A DNA stretch of 36,201 nucleotides from Nitrospirota bacterium. GTDB lineage: Bacteria > Nitrospirota > 9FT-COMBO-42-15 > HDB-SIOI813. The translations under genes and the position numbers were made by a program. Position 1 is the stretch's first letter. The number at the start of each line of letters is the position of its first letter. The stretch lies in contig JAHFEQ010000012.1 in the NCBI GenBank assembly GCA_023248395.1, positions 1 to 36,201 of the forward strand. The letters are read 5' to 3'. The notes beneath the pieces were generated by a model, which was not told the DNA's origin, searched no databases, and saw only the letters and a list, made by a program, of their open reading frames with translations. Of this stretch, positions 14,986-23,604 are shown piece by piece.

Positions 14986-15662
14986 TCTCTTCATATGCCG
15001 TATGTCCGCCACCCATCAAAATAGTGTCCTCTCAACCCACGGACAAAGCAAAGGCTGCAGACCCTACAGCGTCTATTGTGATAACATGGGATAAGACTTC
15101 ATTTCAACTTCCTGCAGGTATTCATAACTATAAACCGATGCTTGAATCTATAAATATAGCCGGTGGCCGGTATGGCCTTGGAACACTCCTGACCACAGAA
15201 TGGGGGGTCGGCGGACAGGTAGCCTGGGAGGGAGACAAAGAGACGATAACCCCGGAGTCACCGCTTGAGCCCGGGACTCAATACCGGATATGGACTTATA
15301 TCTATACCTCAGGCGGCGAGGCGTGTCCTGTATATGGGGGAGAGATCGTCTTTATCACAGCAGGCAACCCGCCTGAAGACAATAAACCTATCAGGAAATT
15401 TGATCTTACCACCCTTTATTATGGAAATGAGACGGGCTCCGGCAAGATAGAAGGTGAGATCGCAGAGATGAACAATGATCTCCATGTGATTACTGTAAAA
15501 GAGGGGGTCCTTAAAAAGGTCAATATCATCCTCTATGAAGGTGTTATGGTCATGCGAAATGGGAATATGGCCTTGCCATCGGCCTTAAAGGTTGGAGACA
15601 AGGTGACCGGGGAATTCATGGGCGGCAGACTGTTTATGCTCACCGTCACAGGAGCACCATAA
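14895..15662 (+). CDS. secreted protein of unknown function, Ig-like plus DUF5666-like domains
   Basis: 255 residues. After a hydrophobic segment (about 16-31, CVLICIFNFIFLIFDL, then SSYA cleavage) comes an Ig-like domain (about 38-155) with SSQPTDKAKAADPTASIVIT and LEPGTQYRIWTYIY, similar to bacterial Big_5/SbsA-type domains. The C-terminal region (about 180-255; GSGKIEGEIAEMNNDLHVIT, then VKEGVLKKVNI and VGDKVTGEF) resembles the protein at 260-658. The start and signal peptide are encoded by a copy of the AT-rich repeat. There is no Shine-Dalgarno site, so expression is uncertain. It lies between the atp genes and hisS. No function is assigned. Confidence 0.7.
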   Translation: MQNDKSKFKNEKNKFCVLICIFNFIFLIFDLSSYAVCPPPIKIVSSQPTDKAKAADPTASIVITWDKTSFQLPAGIHNYKPMLESINIAGGRYGLGTLLTTEWGVGGQVAWEGDKETITPESPLEPGTQYRIWTYIYTSGGEACPVYGGEIVFITAGNPPEDNKPIRKFDLTTLYYGNETGSGKIEGEIAEMNNDLHVITVKEGVLKKVNIILYEGVMVMRNGNMALPSALKVGDKVTGEFMGGRLFMLTVTGAP

Positions 15663-15665
15663 ATT

Positions 15666-15716
15666 GAAAATTCCCTCTCCTCTAAGGTAGAGGGATAGGG
15701 TGAGGGGTATTTTCAG
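15666..15716. repeat. inverted repeat overlapping the hisS ribosome-binding site
   Basis: TCCCTCT (15672-15678) pairs with AGAGGGA (15689-15695), and outer GAAAATTCCCTC / GAGGGGTATTTTC arms extend it. The GAGGGG at 15702-15707 is the likely hisS Shine-Dalgarno site, so the fold could mask it. Confidence 0.55.
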
Positions 15717-16964
15717 ATGAAACAGATCCAGGGCGTCAAAGGGGTTAAAGACATATTGCCTGATGAGGCCATGGCATGGCAGCATATCCAGCAAAAGGCC
15801 CGCAACATCTTTCATACCTTTGGTTACTCAGAGATCATCATCCCCGTAATCGAGGCAGCAGAACTCTTCTTAAGAAGCATCGGCGAGACAACGGACATCG
15901 TAGAAAAGGAGATGTATACTTTTGAAGACAGGGACAGGAAAAAGATCGCCCTGAGGCCTGAGGGGACTGCATCCGTAGTCCGGTCCTATATAGAACATAG
16001 CTTAAACCAGGCATCTCCATTCTCAAAACTATACTATATAGGACCCATGTTCCGGCGGGAGAGACCCCAGGCCGGACGCTATCGTCAGTTCTATCAGATA
16101 GGCGCAGAGGTCTTTGGATTTGAACACCCGATGATCGATGCCGAGATGCTATCGATGCTCAACCTGCTTTTCCAATCTCTGGATATCAGTGGGCTTGAGC
16201 TTCAGATTAACAGCATCGGTTGTCCGAACTGCAGACCACAATTTAGAGAGGCCTTAAGGGATTTCTTTGCTGGAAGATTAAGCGAGCTGTGCGAAAACTG
16301 CCAGAGGAGGTTTGAGTTAAACCCGCTGAGGATACTCGACTGCAAATCTTCACATTGCCATGCCCTTTCCGGAGAGGCACCAAAGACCCTTGATTATCTG
16401 TGTGCCGATTGCCTCACACACTTCAACAAGGTCCAGGATTCCTTGAAATCGGCTGGAGTCCCCTATGTGATCAATCAGAGGCTTGTCCGGGGACTTGATT
16501 ACTATACGCACACCGCCTTTGAATTTGTGAGCGGTTCTTTAGGCGCCCAGAATACCGTTGCCGCCGGTGGAAGATATAACACCCTTGTGGAAGAACTTGG
16601 AGGGCCGTCTACCCCTGCTATAGGCTTCTCTATTGGGATGGAGAGGCTCGTTTCTTTATTTGACAGTAGTCCTGTAGAAAAGCAATCGCCTTTTCTCTTT
16701 ATCGTTGCCTTGGGAGAGAAGGCGCAGGAGCAGGGTTTTTCACTGATAAACAAGTTACACAAAGAAGGCATCTCCGCCATCATGGACTACAGCAATGGGA
16801 GCCTTAAGAGCCAGATGCGAAAGGCGGATAAATTCAACGCAGCCCATGTCCTCATCCTCGGAGAGGATGAGCTGGCAAAAGGAGTGGTGACACTCCGGGA
16901 CATGAAAAACAAGACCCAAGTGGAAGTACCGCTCCTGGAAATTGTTGGAAAATTTGGATCTTGA
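15717..16964 (+). CDS. hisS: histidyl-tRNA synthetase
   Basis: 415 residues, class II aminoacyl-tRNA synthetase that charges tRNA-His. Motif 2 is MFRRERPQAGRYRQ (111-124). The histidine-specific motif is RGLDYYTHTAFEF (258-270). Motif 3 is GFSIGMERL (303-311). A Cys-rich insertion (CPNC 169-172, CENC 192-195, C209, C214, C229, C232) of the type common in bacterial HisRS is present. The C-terminal anticodon-binding domain follows (about 325-415). The Shine-Dalgarno site lies in an inverted repeat. Its stop is two bases from the stop of the convergent ihfB-like gene. Confidence 0.97.
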   Translation: MKQIQGVKGVKDILPDEAMAWQHIQQKARNIFHTFGYSEIIIPVIEAAELFLRSIGETTDIVEKEMYTFEDRDRKKIALRPEGTASVVRSYIEHSLNQASPFSKLYYIGPMFRRERPQAGRYRQFYQIGAEVFGFEHPMIDAEMLSMLNLLFQSLDISGLELQINSIGCPNCRPQFREALRDFFAGRLSELCENCQRRFELNPLRILDCKSSHCHALSGEAPKTLDYLCADCLTHFNKVQDSLKSAGVPYVINQRLVRGLDYYTHTAFEFVSGSLGAQNTVAAGGRYNTLVEELGGPSTPAIGFSIGMERLVSLFDSSPVEKQSPFLFIVALGEKAQEQGFSLINKLHKEGISAIMDYSNGSLKSQMRKADKFNAAHVLILGEDELAKGVVTLRDMKNKTQVEVPLLEIVGKFGS

Positions 16965-16966
16965 GG

Positions 16967-17257
16967 TTAGCCCACTGTTTTCCCATCAACAAGCTCTTTT
17001 AAGTCCTTACCTGCCTTAAAAAAGGGGACCCTTTTTTGAGGCACAACAACGGACTCTCCTGTCTTTGGATTCCGGCCCTCACGATTGCGCCTGCTCCTTA
17101 TCCTGAAACTGCCAAATCCCCTTATCTCTATCTTGTCACCAGAGGCCAATGCCTCTTTAATACTGTCAAACAGCATATTGACGATAATCTCTGTCTGTTT
17201 TTTTGTCAGACCTGCTGTCTTCAGCGATACCTTTTCAATGAGATCCGTCTTTGTCAT
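16967..17257 (-). CDS. ihfB: HU/IHF-family DNA-bending protein (IHF-beta-like)
   Basis: 96 residues. IEIRGFGSFRIRSRRNREGR and NPKTGE form the strand and beta-arm that intercalate in the minor groove (Pro in RNPKTG), followed by VPFFKAGKDLKELV. IEIRGFGSF and the C-terminal segment fit IHF-beta/HimD better than HU. The position downstream of rpsA agrees with the conserved cmk-rpsA-ihfB order, here with sppA between. ATG 17257 has the Shine-Dalgarno site AGGAGGA. It bends DNA as a dimer; the partner subunit is not in the window. Confidence 0.92.
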   Translation of the reverse strand: MTKTDLIEKVSLKTAGLTKKQTEIIVNMLFDSIKEALASGDKIEIRGFGSFRIRSRRNREGRNPKTGESVVVPQKRVPFFKAGKDLKELVDGKTVG

Positions 17258-17268
17258 TTACTCCTCCT

Positions 17269-18168
17269 TTAATACACCAGGAGATATTTCATGTTGAATA
17301 TCCCCTCTCCCCCTACAATACTCTTCCCAGTCCCTATCCAATCTATCAGGGACCTGTTTCTGATCAGATCAATAATAGAAAATCTTTTCTTCTTCTCTAT
17401 GATCGAGGGTTCTCCAATGATACCCACCATATCTGCTGCGATCTTTATAGCATCCTGCATATTCCCGATCTCATCGACAAGTCCTAATTCCTTAGCCTGT
17501 CGTCCTGTAAAAACCCGGCCATCTGCTATCGGGATAAGTTTATCCTTGTCAATCCCGCGCCCCTCAGACACAGCCTCTATAAACTGATCATGGGTATCAT
17601 CAATAACCCCCTGCAGCAAATCCCGCTCTTCTTTCGTCATCGTGCGGAAAACAGACCCGATGTCTTTATACTTACCGCTCTTCACAACGACACTCTCCAC
17701 ACCGACCTTCTTCATGAAACCGCTGACATTTGCAAGTTCCAGTATGACTCCGATGCTCCCTGTAATAGACCCCGGGTTGGCCACAATCTTATCAGACACA
17801 CTTGCTATATAATAACCACCGGACGCCGCGACACTCCCCATAGAAGTAACCACCTTCTTTTTCCCTTCATCCCTTATCTTTTTAACCTCCTCATAGATCT
17901 CCTGTGATGGGGCAACAGCGCCGCCAGGACTGTCAATCCTCAAAAGGATCGCCTTGACTGAGTCATTTGAATTGTATTCTTTGAGCTCTTCGATGATATC
18001 GCTGGAGTTAAGGATTACACCCTCAATCTTCACCACAGCGATCTTATCTCCAGGTATCAGAGACCATCTCCCCGCTCCGATGGTCACAACATAGGCAATG
18101 ACGAATATAAAGATGGCAAGAACAAATAAGGAAAAAAAGGTAAACAGTATGGGGTGTCTTTTTCTCAT
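17269..18168 (-). CDS. sppA: signal peptide peptidase SppA (S49 protease)
   Basis: 299 residues, the short single-domain form. One N-terminal membrane anchor (about 8-30, LFTFFSLFVLAIFIFVIAYV) leaves the catalytic domain outside the cytoplasm. The nucleophile is Ser116 in GSVAASGGYY and the general base Lys168 in KSGKYKDIGS, the S49 Ser-Lys dyad. RIDSPGGAVAPSQEI is also typical. It degrades cleaved signal peptides in the membrane. It lies 11 bases before ihfB and 23 bases after rpsA, and is probably in the same transcript. Its own Shine-Dalgarno site is poor. Confidence 0.95.
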   Translation of the reverse strand: MRKRHPILFTFFSLFVLAIFIFVIAYVVTIGAGRWSLIPGDKIAVVKIEGVILNSSDIIEELKEYNSNDSVKAILLRIDSPGGAVAPSQEIYEEVKKIRDEGKKKVVTSMGSVAASGGYYIASVSDKIVANPGSITGSIGVILELANVSGFMKKVGVESVVVKSGKYKDIGSVFRTMTKEERDLLQGVIDDTHDQFIEAVSEGRGIDKDKLIPIADGRVFTGRQAKELGLVDEIGNMQDAIKIAADMVGIIGEPSIIEKKKRFSIIDLIRNRSLIDWIGTGKSIVGGEGIFNMKYLLVY

Positions 18169-18191
18169 GGCGACGATTACAGCTCGGTAAT

Positions 18192-19883
18192 TTATTCCTC
18201 TGTTATCTTCCTGGCTGCCTTACCTAATTTAATGCTCCCCCCTCCCTGGCTATCCATATATTCTTTGACCTCTGCCCTTTCCAGGTCCTTATTATATTCC
18301 TTGATAGACAAGGCGATCTTCTTATCTGCTGAATCTATCTTGATAACCTTTGCCCGTATCTCATCCCCTGCTTTCATAACATCCTCAGCCCTGACAGGGG
18401 GCTCAACACCAGACTCGCTGACATGAATCAGTCCCTCGATCCCTTCTTCAAGCTCAACAAAGATACCAAAGTCTGTAATCCTTACAACCCTCCCCTTCAC
18501 GAAACTGCCGACAGAGTATTTTTCAGGAACATCCTTCAGCCATGGATCAGGGGTCAACTGCTTAAGCCCTAAGGAGATGCGCTGCTTTTCCTTGTCAACC
18601 TTCAGTACCACGGCCTGGACGCTTTGTCCTTTCTTTAATACTTCAGAGGGATGTTTTATATGCCTTAACCATGACATGTCTGAAATATGTATCAGACCGT
18701 CAATACCCTCCTCCAATCCTACAAAGGCCCCAAATTCCGTAAGGTTCCTGACCTTGCCTTCTATAATAGTGCCCCCCTGATACTTCCTGTCAATCACATC
18801 CCATGGATTTGGCTCTGCCTGCTTTAATCCCAGAGATATCTTCCTGTTCTGCCTGTCTATATTCAGGACGACAGCATTGACTATCTCGCCAACTGACACC
18901 ATCCTGGAAGGATGCTTCACCTCATTCGTCCATGACATATCCGATATGTGAATAAGCCCCTCTACCCCCTCTTCTACAGAGACAAATGCACCATAGTCTG
19001 TAATACTAACCACCTTTCCCTGGACTTTTGAACCTACCGAATACTTATCATCAATGCTTATCCATGGATCGGGTGTCTTCTGCTTATGGCCAAGGGATAC
19101 CCTGCCTGTATCTGGATCATATTTTAACACCTTGACTGATATCTTTTCTCCAACCTTAAAGACCTCTGATGGATGCCCGATACGGCCCCATGAGATATCC
19201 GTGATGTGCAACAAACCGTCTATGCCGCCCAGGTCCACAAACACACCATAATCGGTGATGTTCTTCACATAACCCTCTAATAACTGTCCCTCCTCCAGCG
19301 CCTCTAATGTCTGCTCACGCATCTTTTTAACCTGCTCCTCGATCAATGCGCGCCTCGAGACCACAACATTCCCACGTTTTTGATCCATCTTTATAATCTT
19401 AACCTGACAGGTCTGTCCCATCATCCTATCCAAATCCCTGATGGGGCGGACATCGATCTGTGAACCGGGTAAAAAAGCCTTAATCCCTATATCGACATTT
19501 AATCCACCCTTCACCTTACCAACAACCTTTCCATGGATAGGCTTCCCCTTTTTATAGACCTCTTCGATATTCTCCCATACCTTACGTCTATCCGCCTTTT
19601 CCTTAGACAGGACGATATTACCCTCTGCATCCTCTCTGTCTTCTATAAACACCTCGATGCTGTCCCCGATTTTGATAGACTGCAGCTCTTTCGGTAAGAA
19701 CTCTGAGATAGGTACTGTGCCCTCCGATTTGTATCCGACGTCTACCACAACACCATTAGGCTCTATCGCCACGATCTGTCCCTTGACGATCCCTCCTTCT
19801 TCTACCCTTTTAAAGGTCTCCTCATACAGTTTCTGCATCTCATCAGGAGAAACCTTACTATGCTGTATTGGCATATCCGCCAT
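18192..19883 (-). CDS. rpsA: 30S ribosomal protein S1
   Basis: 563 residues with six S1 (OB-fold) domains, approximately 30-97, 115-178, 199-267, 284-354, 371-441 and 458-527. Repeats three to six share the pattern DYGAFV-EEGVEGLIHISDMSW. Domains 1-2 bind the ribosome and 3-6 bind mRNA. Length and domain number match the full-length Gram-negative type. ATG 19883 follows an excellent TTGGAGGTGG Shine-Dalgarno site. A 78-base AT-rich gap separates it from plsC. Confidence 0.97.
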   Translation of the reverse strand: MADMPIQHSKVSPDEMQKLYEETFKRVEEGGIVKGQIVAIEPNGVVVDVGYKSEGTVPISEFLPKELQSIKIGDSIEVFIEDREDAEGNIVLSKEKADRRKVWENIEEVYKKGKPIHGKVVGKVKGGLNVDIGIKAFLPGSQIDVRPIRDLDRMMGQTCQVKIIKMDQKRGNVVVSRRALIEEQVKKMREQTLEALEEGQLLEGYVKNITDYGVFVDLGGIDGLLHITDISWGRIGHPSEVFKVGEKISVKVLKYDPDTGRVSLGHKQKTPDPWISIDDKYSVGSKVQGKVVSITDYGAFVSVEEGVEGLIHISDMSWTNEVKHPSRMVSVGEIVNAVVLNIDRQNRKISLGLKQAEPNPWDVIDRKYQGGTIIEGKVRNLTEFGAFVGLEEGIDGLIHISDMSWLRHIKHPSEVLKKGQSVQAVVLKVDKEKQRISLGLKQLTPDPWLKDVPEKYSVGSFVKGRVVRITDFGIFVELEEGIEGLIHVSESGVEPPVRAEDVMKAGDEIRAKVIKIDSADKKIALSIKEYNKDLERAEVKEYMDSQGGGSIKLGKAARKITEE

Positions 19884-19961
19884 AATATAACCACCTCCAA
19901 TTTTTTTGATACTTTAACACATTTAAAAAAAAAATAATAGGGATATTTAAAGAGAAGATTT

Positions 19962-20591
19962 TTAGGGGGGGGTGGAGGACTCTATTAACGTCGCTATATG
20001 GTCCATGATCGACTTCGTAATCTGTTCTGCACTCTCTCTTTCACTCCCGCCGTTTACCCTATTACTAAAATCCAGGGGATGACCAAATTGAATCGTGATG
20101 GGGGCAGATCTGATGACCCACTTGCCAGCGGGCATGGCCTTATCCGTCCCCTGGATAGCCACAGGGATAACCTTTTTGCCGCTCATTCTCACAATGACCC
20201 CAACCCCCGGTTTCCCAGGCTGCAGTCTCCCGTCACGACTTCTCCTCCCTTCAGGATATATCACAACTATAGTTCCAGACTGAAGCCGTTTAACTGCCTC
20301 CCGCAAGGCGGCCCTGTCAACCCTCTCCCTGTCTACAGGAAAGCCGCGGAGCATACGTAACAAAAAACCTATGATGGGGATGGTATAAAGTTCTTTTTTC
20401 CCCATAAAATCGGCCGGTCGCCCCATGCGATAGATACTGGAGCCAAGCAGGGGAATATCGAGAAAGCTCAAATGATTTGCCGCTACAATAACCCCGCCCT
20501 CCTTAGGGATATTTTCGAGGCCTATGATACGGACCCGAAGGAACAGACGTGAAAAAATGGCAATAAGAGTACAGACGATCCCATAGAACAT
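19962..20591 (-). CDS. plsC: 1-acyl-sn-glycerol-3-phosphate acyltransferase
   Basis: 209 residues. The acyltransferase motif NHLSFLD (H40-x4-D45) and the glycerol-phosphate motif YPEGRRS (112-118) are intact, with a hydrophobic N-terminus (1-20) for membrane association. It makes phosphatidic acid from lysophosphatidic acid at the inner membrane. It lies four bases after cmk, in a slot between cmk and rpsA that in some relatives holds ispH. ATG 20591 is the first start. Confidence 0.93.
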   Translation of the reverse strand: MFYGIVCTLIAIFSRLFLRVRIIGLENIPKEGGVIVAANHLSFLDIPLLGSSIYRMGRPADFMGKKELYTIPIIGFLLRMLRGFPVDRERVDRAALREAVKRLQSGTIVVIYPEGRRSRDGRLQPGKPGVGVIVRMSGKKVIPVAIQGTDKAMPAGKWVIRSAPITIQFGHPLDFSNRVNGGSERESAEQITKSIMDHIATLIESSTPP

Positions 20592-20595
20592 AATG

Positions 20596-21273
20596 TTAGT
20601 GGCTTCGCTGCTGTATTTCTTTCATCATCCTTTCTACGACATCTTTTAGGGCAAGCCCGGTCGTGTCGATCACGATGGCATCATCAGCCTTTCTTAACGG
20701 GTCAACGCTTCTTCCTTTATCACTCTCATCCCTTTTGATTATCCCTTTGGTAGTCTCATCGAGGTCAACCTCTAACCCCTTACCTCTTAATTCTTCCCAT
20801 CTCCTCCTCCCCCGCTCCTGGATATCCGCATCAAGATAAAATTTAACCGGGGCATCCGGGAATACTACAGTCCCTATGTCCCTCCCCTCTACAATAACAC
20901 CTCCATATCGCCCTGCCCAGTCTAAGCCTATATCCCGCTGTAACCGTACAAGATAGACCCTGACAGAGGCAAATCTGGATACTACGGAGGCCATCTTGCT
21001 GATTTCCGGTGTCCTTATCTCTGCAGTAATATCTTTCCCGTCAATAACAATCCTCTGCTTGTCGTTGGTTAATTCTATCTCAAGTTTCGTATTGACACAG
21101 AGCCGCTCCAAATCCTCCTCGTTGAGGGGAGCCCCTGTGGTATAGGCCTTCCACCCCATTGCCCGATACATGGCACCGGTATCCAAACAGGCATATCCAG
21201 ACCTCCTGGCAAGGAGCCTTGCTACGGTACTCTTGCCACTACCCACAGGGCCGTCTATAGCGATGATATGCAT
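20596..21273 (-). CDS. cmk: cytidylate kinase
   Basis: 225 residues. The P-loop GPVGSGKST is at 8-16, followed by LDTGAMYRAMGWKA and VVEGRDIGTVVFPDAPVKFY, the CMP-specific signature. It phosphorylates CMP and dCMP with ATP. The gene starts inside the last 19 bases of aroA, so translation is coupled. The cmk-rpsA neighbourhood is widely conserved. Confidence 0.96.
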   Translation of the reverse strand: MHIIAIDGPVGSGKSTVARLLARRSGYACLDTGAMYRAMGWKAYTTGAPLNEEDLERLCVNTKLEIELTNDKQRIVIDGKDITAEIRTPEISKMASVVSRFASVRVYLVRLQRDIGLDWAGRYGGVIVEGRDIGTVVFPDAPVKFYLDADIQERGRRRWEELRGKGLEVDLDETTKGIIKRDESDKGRSVDPLRKADDAIVIDTTGLALKDVVERMMKEIQQRSH

Positions 21274-22550
21274 ATCTCTTTCAGGATTTCTTCAAACTTG
21301 GGGAATGAGGTGTTGATGCACTCTGTATCTTCGATAAGTGTCTCCCCCTCTGCGACAAGTCCTGCTATCGCCATGGACATAGCAATGCGATGATCGCCAT
21401 GGCTATGACACACCACACCCTTTAACCCCTTTACGCCTTTTATCCGCATCCCATCCTCGAGTATTTTCACCTCAACCCCTAAGGAAGAGAGACATTCTGC
21501 CATCACGGCTATCCTGTCACTCTCCTTAACCCTCAATTCAGCCGCATCCTTAATCAAGGTCTCTCCCTCGGCAACCGCAGCAGCGATGCATACTACCGGC
21601 AACTCATCCACGACCCTCGGTATCCTATCTCCTTTTATCTCTATCCCCTTTAAAGGAGCTGACCTGATCTTTATATCCCCAACCGGCTCTCTCCCCATAT
21701 CTCTCAGGTTGTATACCTCTATCGAAGCGCCCATCTCCCGCAGGACATCGATGATACCTGTCCTTGTAGGATTGATCCCAACATCTTTAATCACAATCTC
21801 TGAGCCTTCAATGATAGACGCCCCAACCATGAAAAAGGCTGCCCCGGATATATCCCCCGGAATCTCTATATCCCTCGGTCGAAGACCCTGACTACCCTCT
21901 ATCGTGACAGTAACCCCATTTCTCACCACGTTAACCCCAAAGTATTCCAGCATACGTTCTGTATGATCTCTGGTTGCCATCCTCTCTTCTATCGTAGTCT
22001 TCCCTTTAGCAAACAGTCCGGCAAGAAGTATGGACGATTTTACCTGAGCACTGGCGACAGGCATTCTGTACGATATACCCTGCAGCACACCGCCCTTAAT
22101 GCATAGAGGCAGGAACTCCCCCTCTCTTCTCCCCCATACATTAGCCCCCATCATCCTCAAAGGCTCTATCACCCTCTTCATAGGACGACGCCTGAGAGAG
22201 TTGTCCCCTGTCATCACTGAAAAAAAAGGTTGACCTGATAAGAGCCCGGCAAGAAGCCTCGCACTGGTACCGGAATTTCCCATATCCATCACATCAGGAG
22301 GCTCCGTGAGGCTGGAGGGACCCTTGCCATATATCTCCAGAGAATCACCGTCTATCTTTATAGTAACCCCCATGGACTCAAAGGCCTTTATCGTCCTGAT
22401 ACAGTCGTCAGAGGGGAGGAAGTTTGTAACCCTTGTAAGTCCGTCAGCAATCGAACCGATGATAACCGCCCTGTGAGAGACAGACTTGTCCCCCTGGACA
22501 CGAATCTCTCCGCTTAGTCTTTTAACCGGCCTGACATGTAAACTTTTCAT
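21255..22550 (-). CDS. aroA: EPSP synthase (3-phosphoshikimate 1-carboxyvinyltransferase)
   Basis: 431 residues. The PEP/S3P-binding segment GDKSVSHRA (20-28), GNSGTSARLL (90-99) and late ESDRIAVMAECL and CHSHGDHRIAMSMAIAGL are diagnostic. GNSGTSARLL resembles the Bacillus-type enzymes rather than the E. coli GNAGTAMRPL form (Leu where E. coli has Pro101). It catalyses the sixth step of the shikimate pathway. The Shine-Dalgarno site is GAGGGG. A 190-base gap with a palindromic element separates it from tyrA upstream; the 3' end overlaps cmk by 19 bases. Confidence 0.97.
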   Translation of the reverse strand: MKSLHVRPVKRLSGEIRVQGDKSVSHRAVIIGSIADGLTRVTNFLPSDDCIRTIKAFESMGVTIKIDGDSLEIYGKGPSSLTEPPDVMDMGNSGTSARLLAGLLSGQPFFSVMTGDNSLRRRPMKRVIEPLRMMGANVWGRREGEFLPLCIKGGVLQGISYRMPVASAQVKSSILLAGLFAKGKTTIEERMATRDHTERMLEYFGVNVVRNGVTVTIEGSQGLRPRDIEIPGDISGAAFFMVGASIIEGSEIVIKDVGINPTRTGIIDVLREMGASIEVYNLRDMGREPVGDIKIRSAPLKGIEIKGDRIPRVVDELPVVCIAAAVAEGETLIKDAAELRVKESDRIAVMAECLSSLGVEVKILEDGMRIKGVKGLKGVVCHSHGDHRIAMSMAIAGLVAEGETLIEDTECINTSFPKFEEILKEICISSL

Positions 22551-22584
22551 TTCCCCTCTTCACAGACATTAATAAAACGTAAGA

Positions 22585-22740
22585 GATGACGCTCAAAAAT
22601 GCCCAGGTGCAAGGAAGGACAAGGATTCGAGGCCGAGGCGTACTTCCTGTACGTCGAGGCTCGAATCCGCAGTCCTGATGCCGCACGACCCGTTGCATTG
22701 CCTTCGGCGCAACGGGTACCCCTCGTTTTTCAGCGTCATC
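22585..22740. repeat. 156-bp palindromic element between tyrA and aroA
   Basis: Terminal 15-base arms (22585-22599 and 22726-22740, GATGACGCT-N-AAAAA) match except for one base. An internal long imperfect hairpin (22624-22668) runs from GGATTCGAG to CTCGAATCC and contains AGGCGTACTT, shared with the elements at 3447 and 8720. The right edge touches the tyrA stop codon at 22741-22743. No coding frame was found in it. Confidence 0.78.
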
Positions 22741-23604
22741 TCACAGCTTCTCTCTCACCTGCTTAGCCCTCTCAAACTCCCTGTAGAGGCCCTCTGCATC
22801 ATCGCTCTGGATAAGGGACTTAAGCCTTGCTATGGAGCCCTCAAACTGTTCAAGCATTCCGATGATATTTTCCCGGTTCATCAGGCAGATATCCCTCCAC
22901 ATCTCCGGATGGCTTGCTGCAATCCTTGTAAAATCCCTGAAACCACCTGCAGAGTAAGAGATAACCCCTTTTTCTGTCCTTTCTAAGTCAAGGAGGGTAT
23001 TCACAATCGCGTAAGCAACAATATGGGGGAGATGGCTGACAGCGGCAAAGATCAAATCATGTTTGGCAGGGTCCATCTGGATCACTCTGGCACCTGTGGC
23101 CTCCCACATCGATTGCACCGCATGAAGGGCCTCAGGGTTGGTCTTTGCCGTAGGAGTCAGTATACATTTGGCCCCCTTAAAGATCCCGGATGATGCCTCC
23201 CTCACCCCTGACCTTTCTTTGCCTGCGATCGGATGCGCGCCAATAAAATGTACAGCAGAGGGCAGGATATCCTCTATCCTTACGACAGAACCTTTTACAC
23301 TCCCAACATCTGTTACGATGGCGCCAGGTGAAAGATATGGCCCTATCTCGCCTGCCAGCCTGACAAGGCTTTTTACAGGCGTGGCCAGTATAATGATATC
23401 TGCACCCTTAACAGCTTCCTCTATTTTAGAGGTATACTTATCAATGATATTTAAGGCTACAGCGTCCCGAAGATTCCCCTCACCCCTTCCCACACCCACA
23501 ATCTCGGATACAATCCCTTTCTCCCTGCAGGCCAGCGCCAGTGAGCCGCCAATAAGTCCTACCCCGACCACCACCATTCTGCGAAAATGGGGTACAGCGC
23601 TCAT
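22741..23604 (-). CDS. tyrA: prephenate dehydrogenase
   Basis: 287 residues. The NAD(P)-binding loop GVGLIGGS is at 14-21, HPIAGKE at 124-130, and the conserved SHLPH at 190-194. No fused chorismate mutase or ACT domain is present, so it is the short monofunctional type. It converts prephenate (or arogenate) to the tyrosine precursor; substrate preference cannot be read directly. The ATG overlaps the aroF stop by four bases. The stop codon abuts a palindromic element. Confidence 0.95.
   Translation of the reverse strand: MSAVPHFRRMVVVGVGLIGGSLALACREKGIVSEIVGVGRGEGNLRDAVALNIIDKYTSKIEEAVKGADIIILATPVKSLVRLAGEIGPYLSPGAIVTDVGSVKGSVVRIEDILPSAVHFIGAHPIAGKERSGVREASSGIFKGAKCILTPTAKTNPEALHAVQSMWEATGARVIQMDPAKHDLIFAAVSHLPHIVAYAIVNTLLDLERTEKGVISYSAGGFRDFTRIAASHPEMWRDICLMNRENIIGMLEQFEGSIARLKSLIQSDDAEGLYREFERAKQVREKL

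Noticed and set aside
19921-19961. T-run between plsC and rpsA as an intrinsic terminator
   Set aside because: The minus-strand T-run is not preceded by a GC-rich stem, and rpsA follows in the same direction. No convincing -35/-10 pair was found there either.
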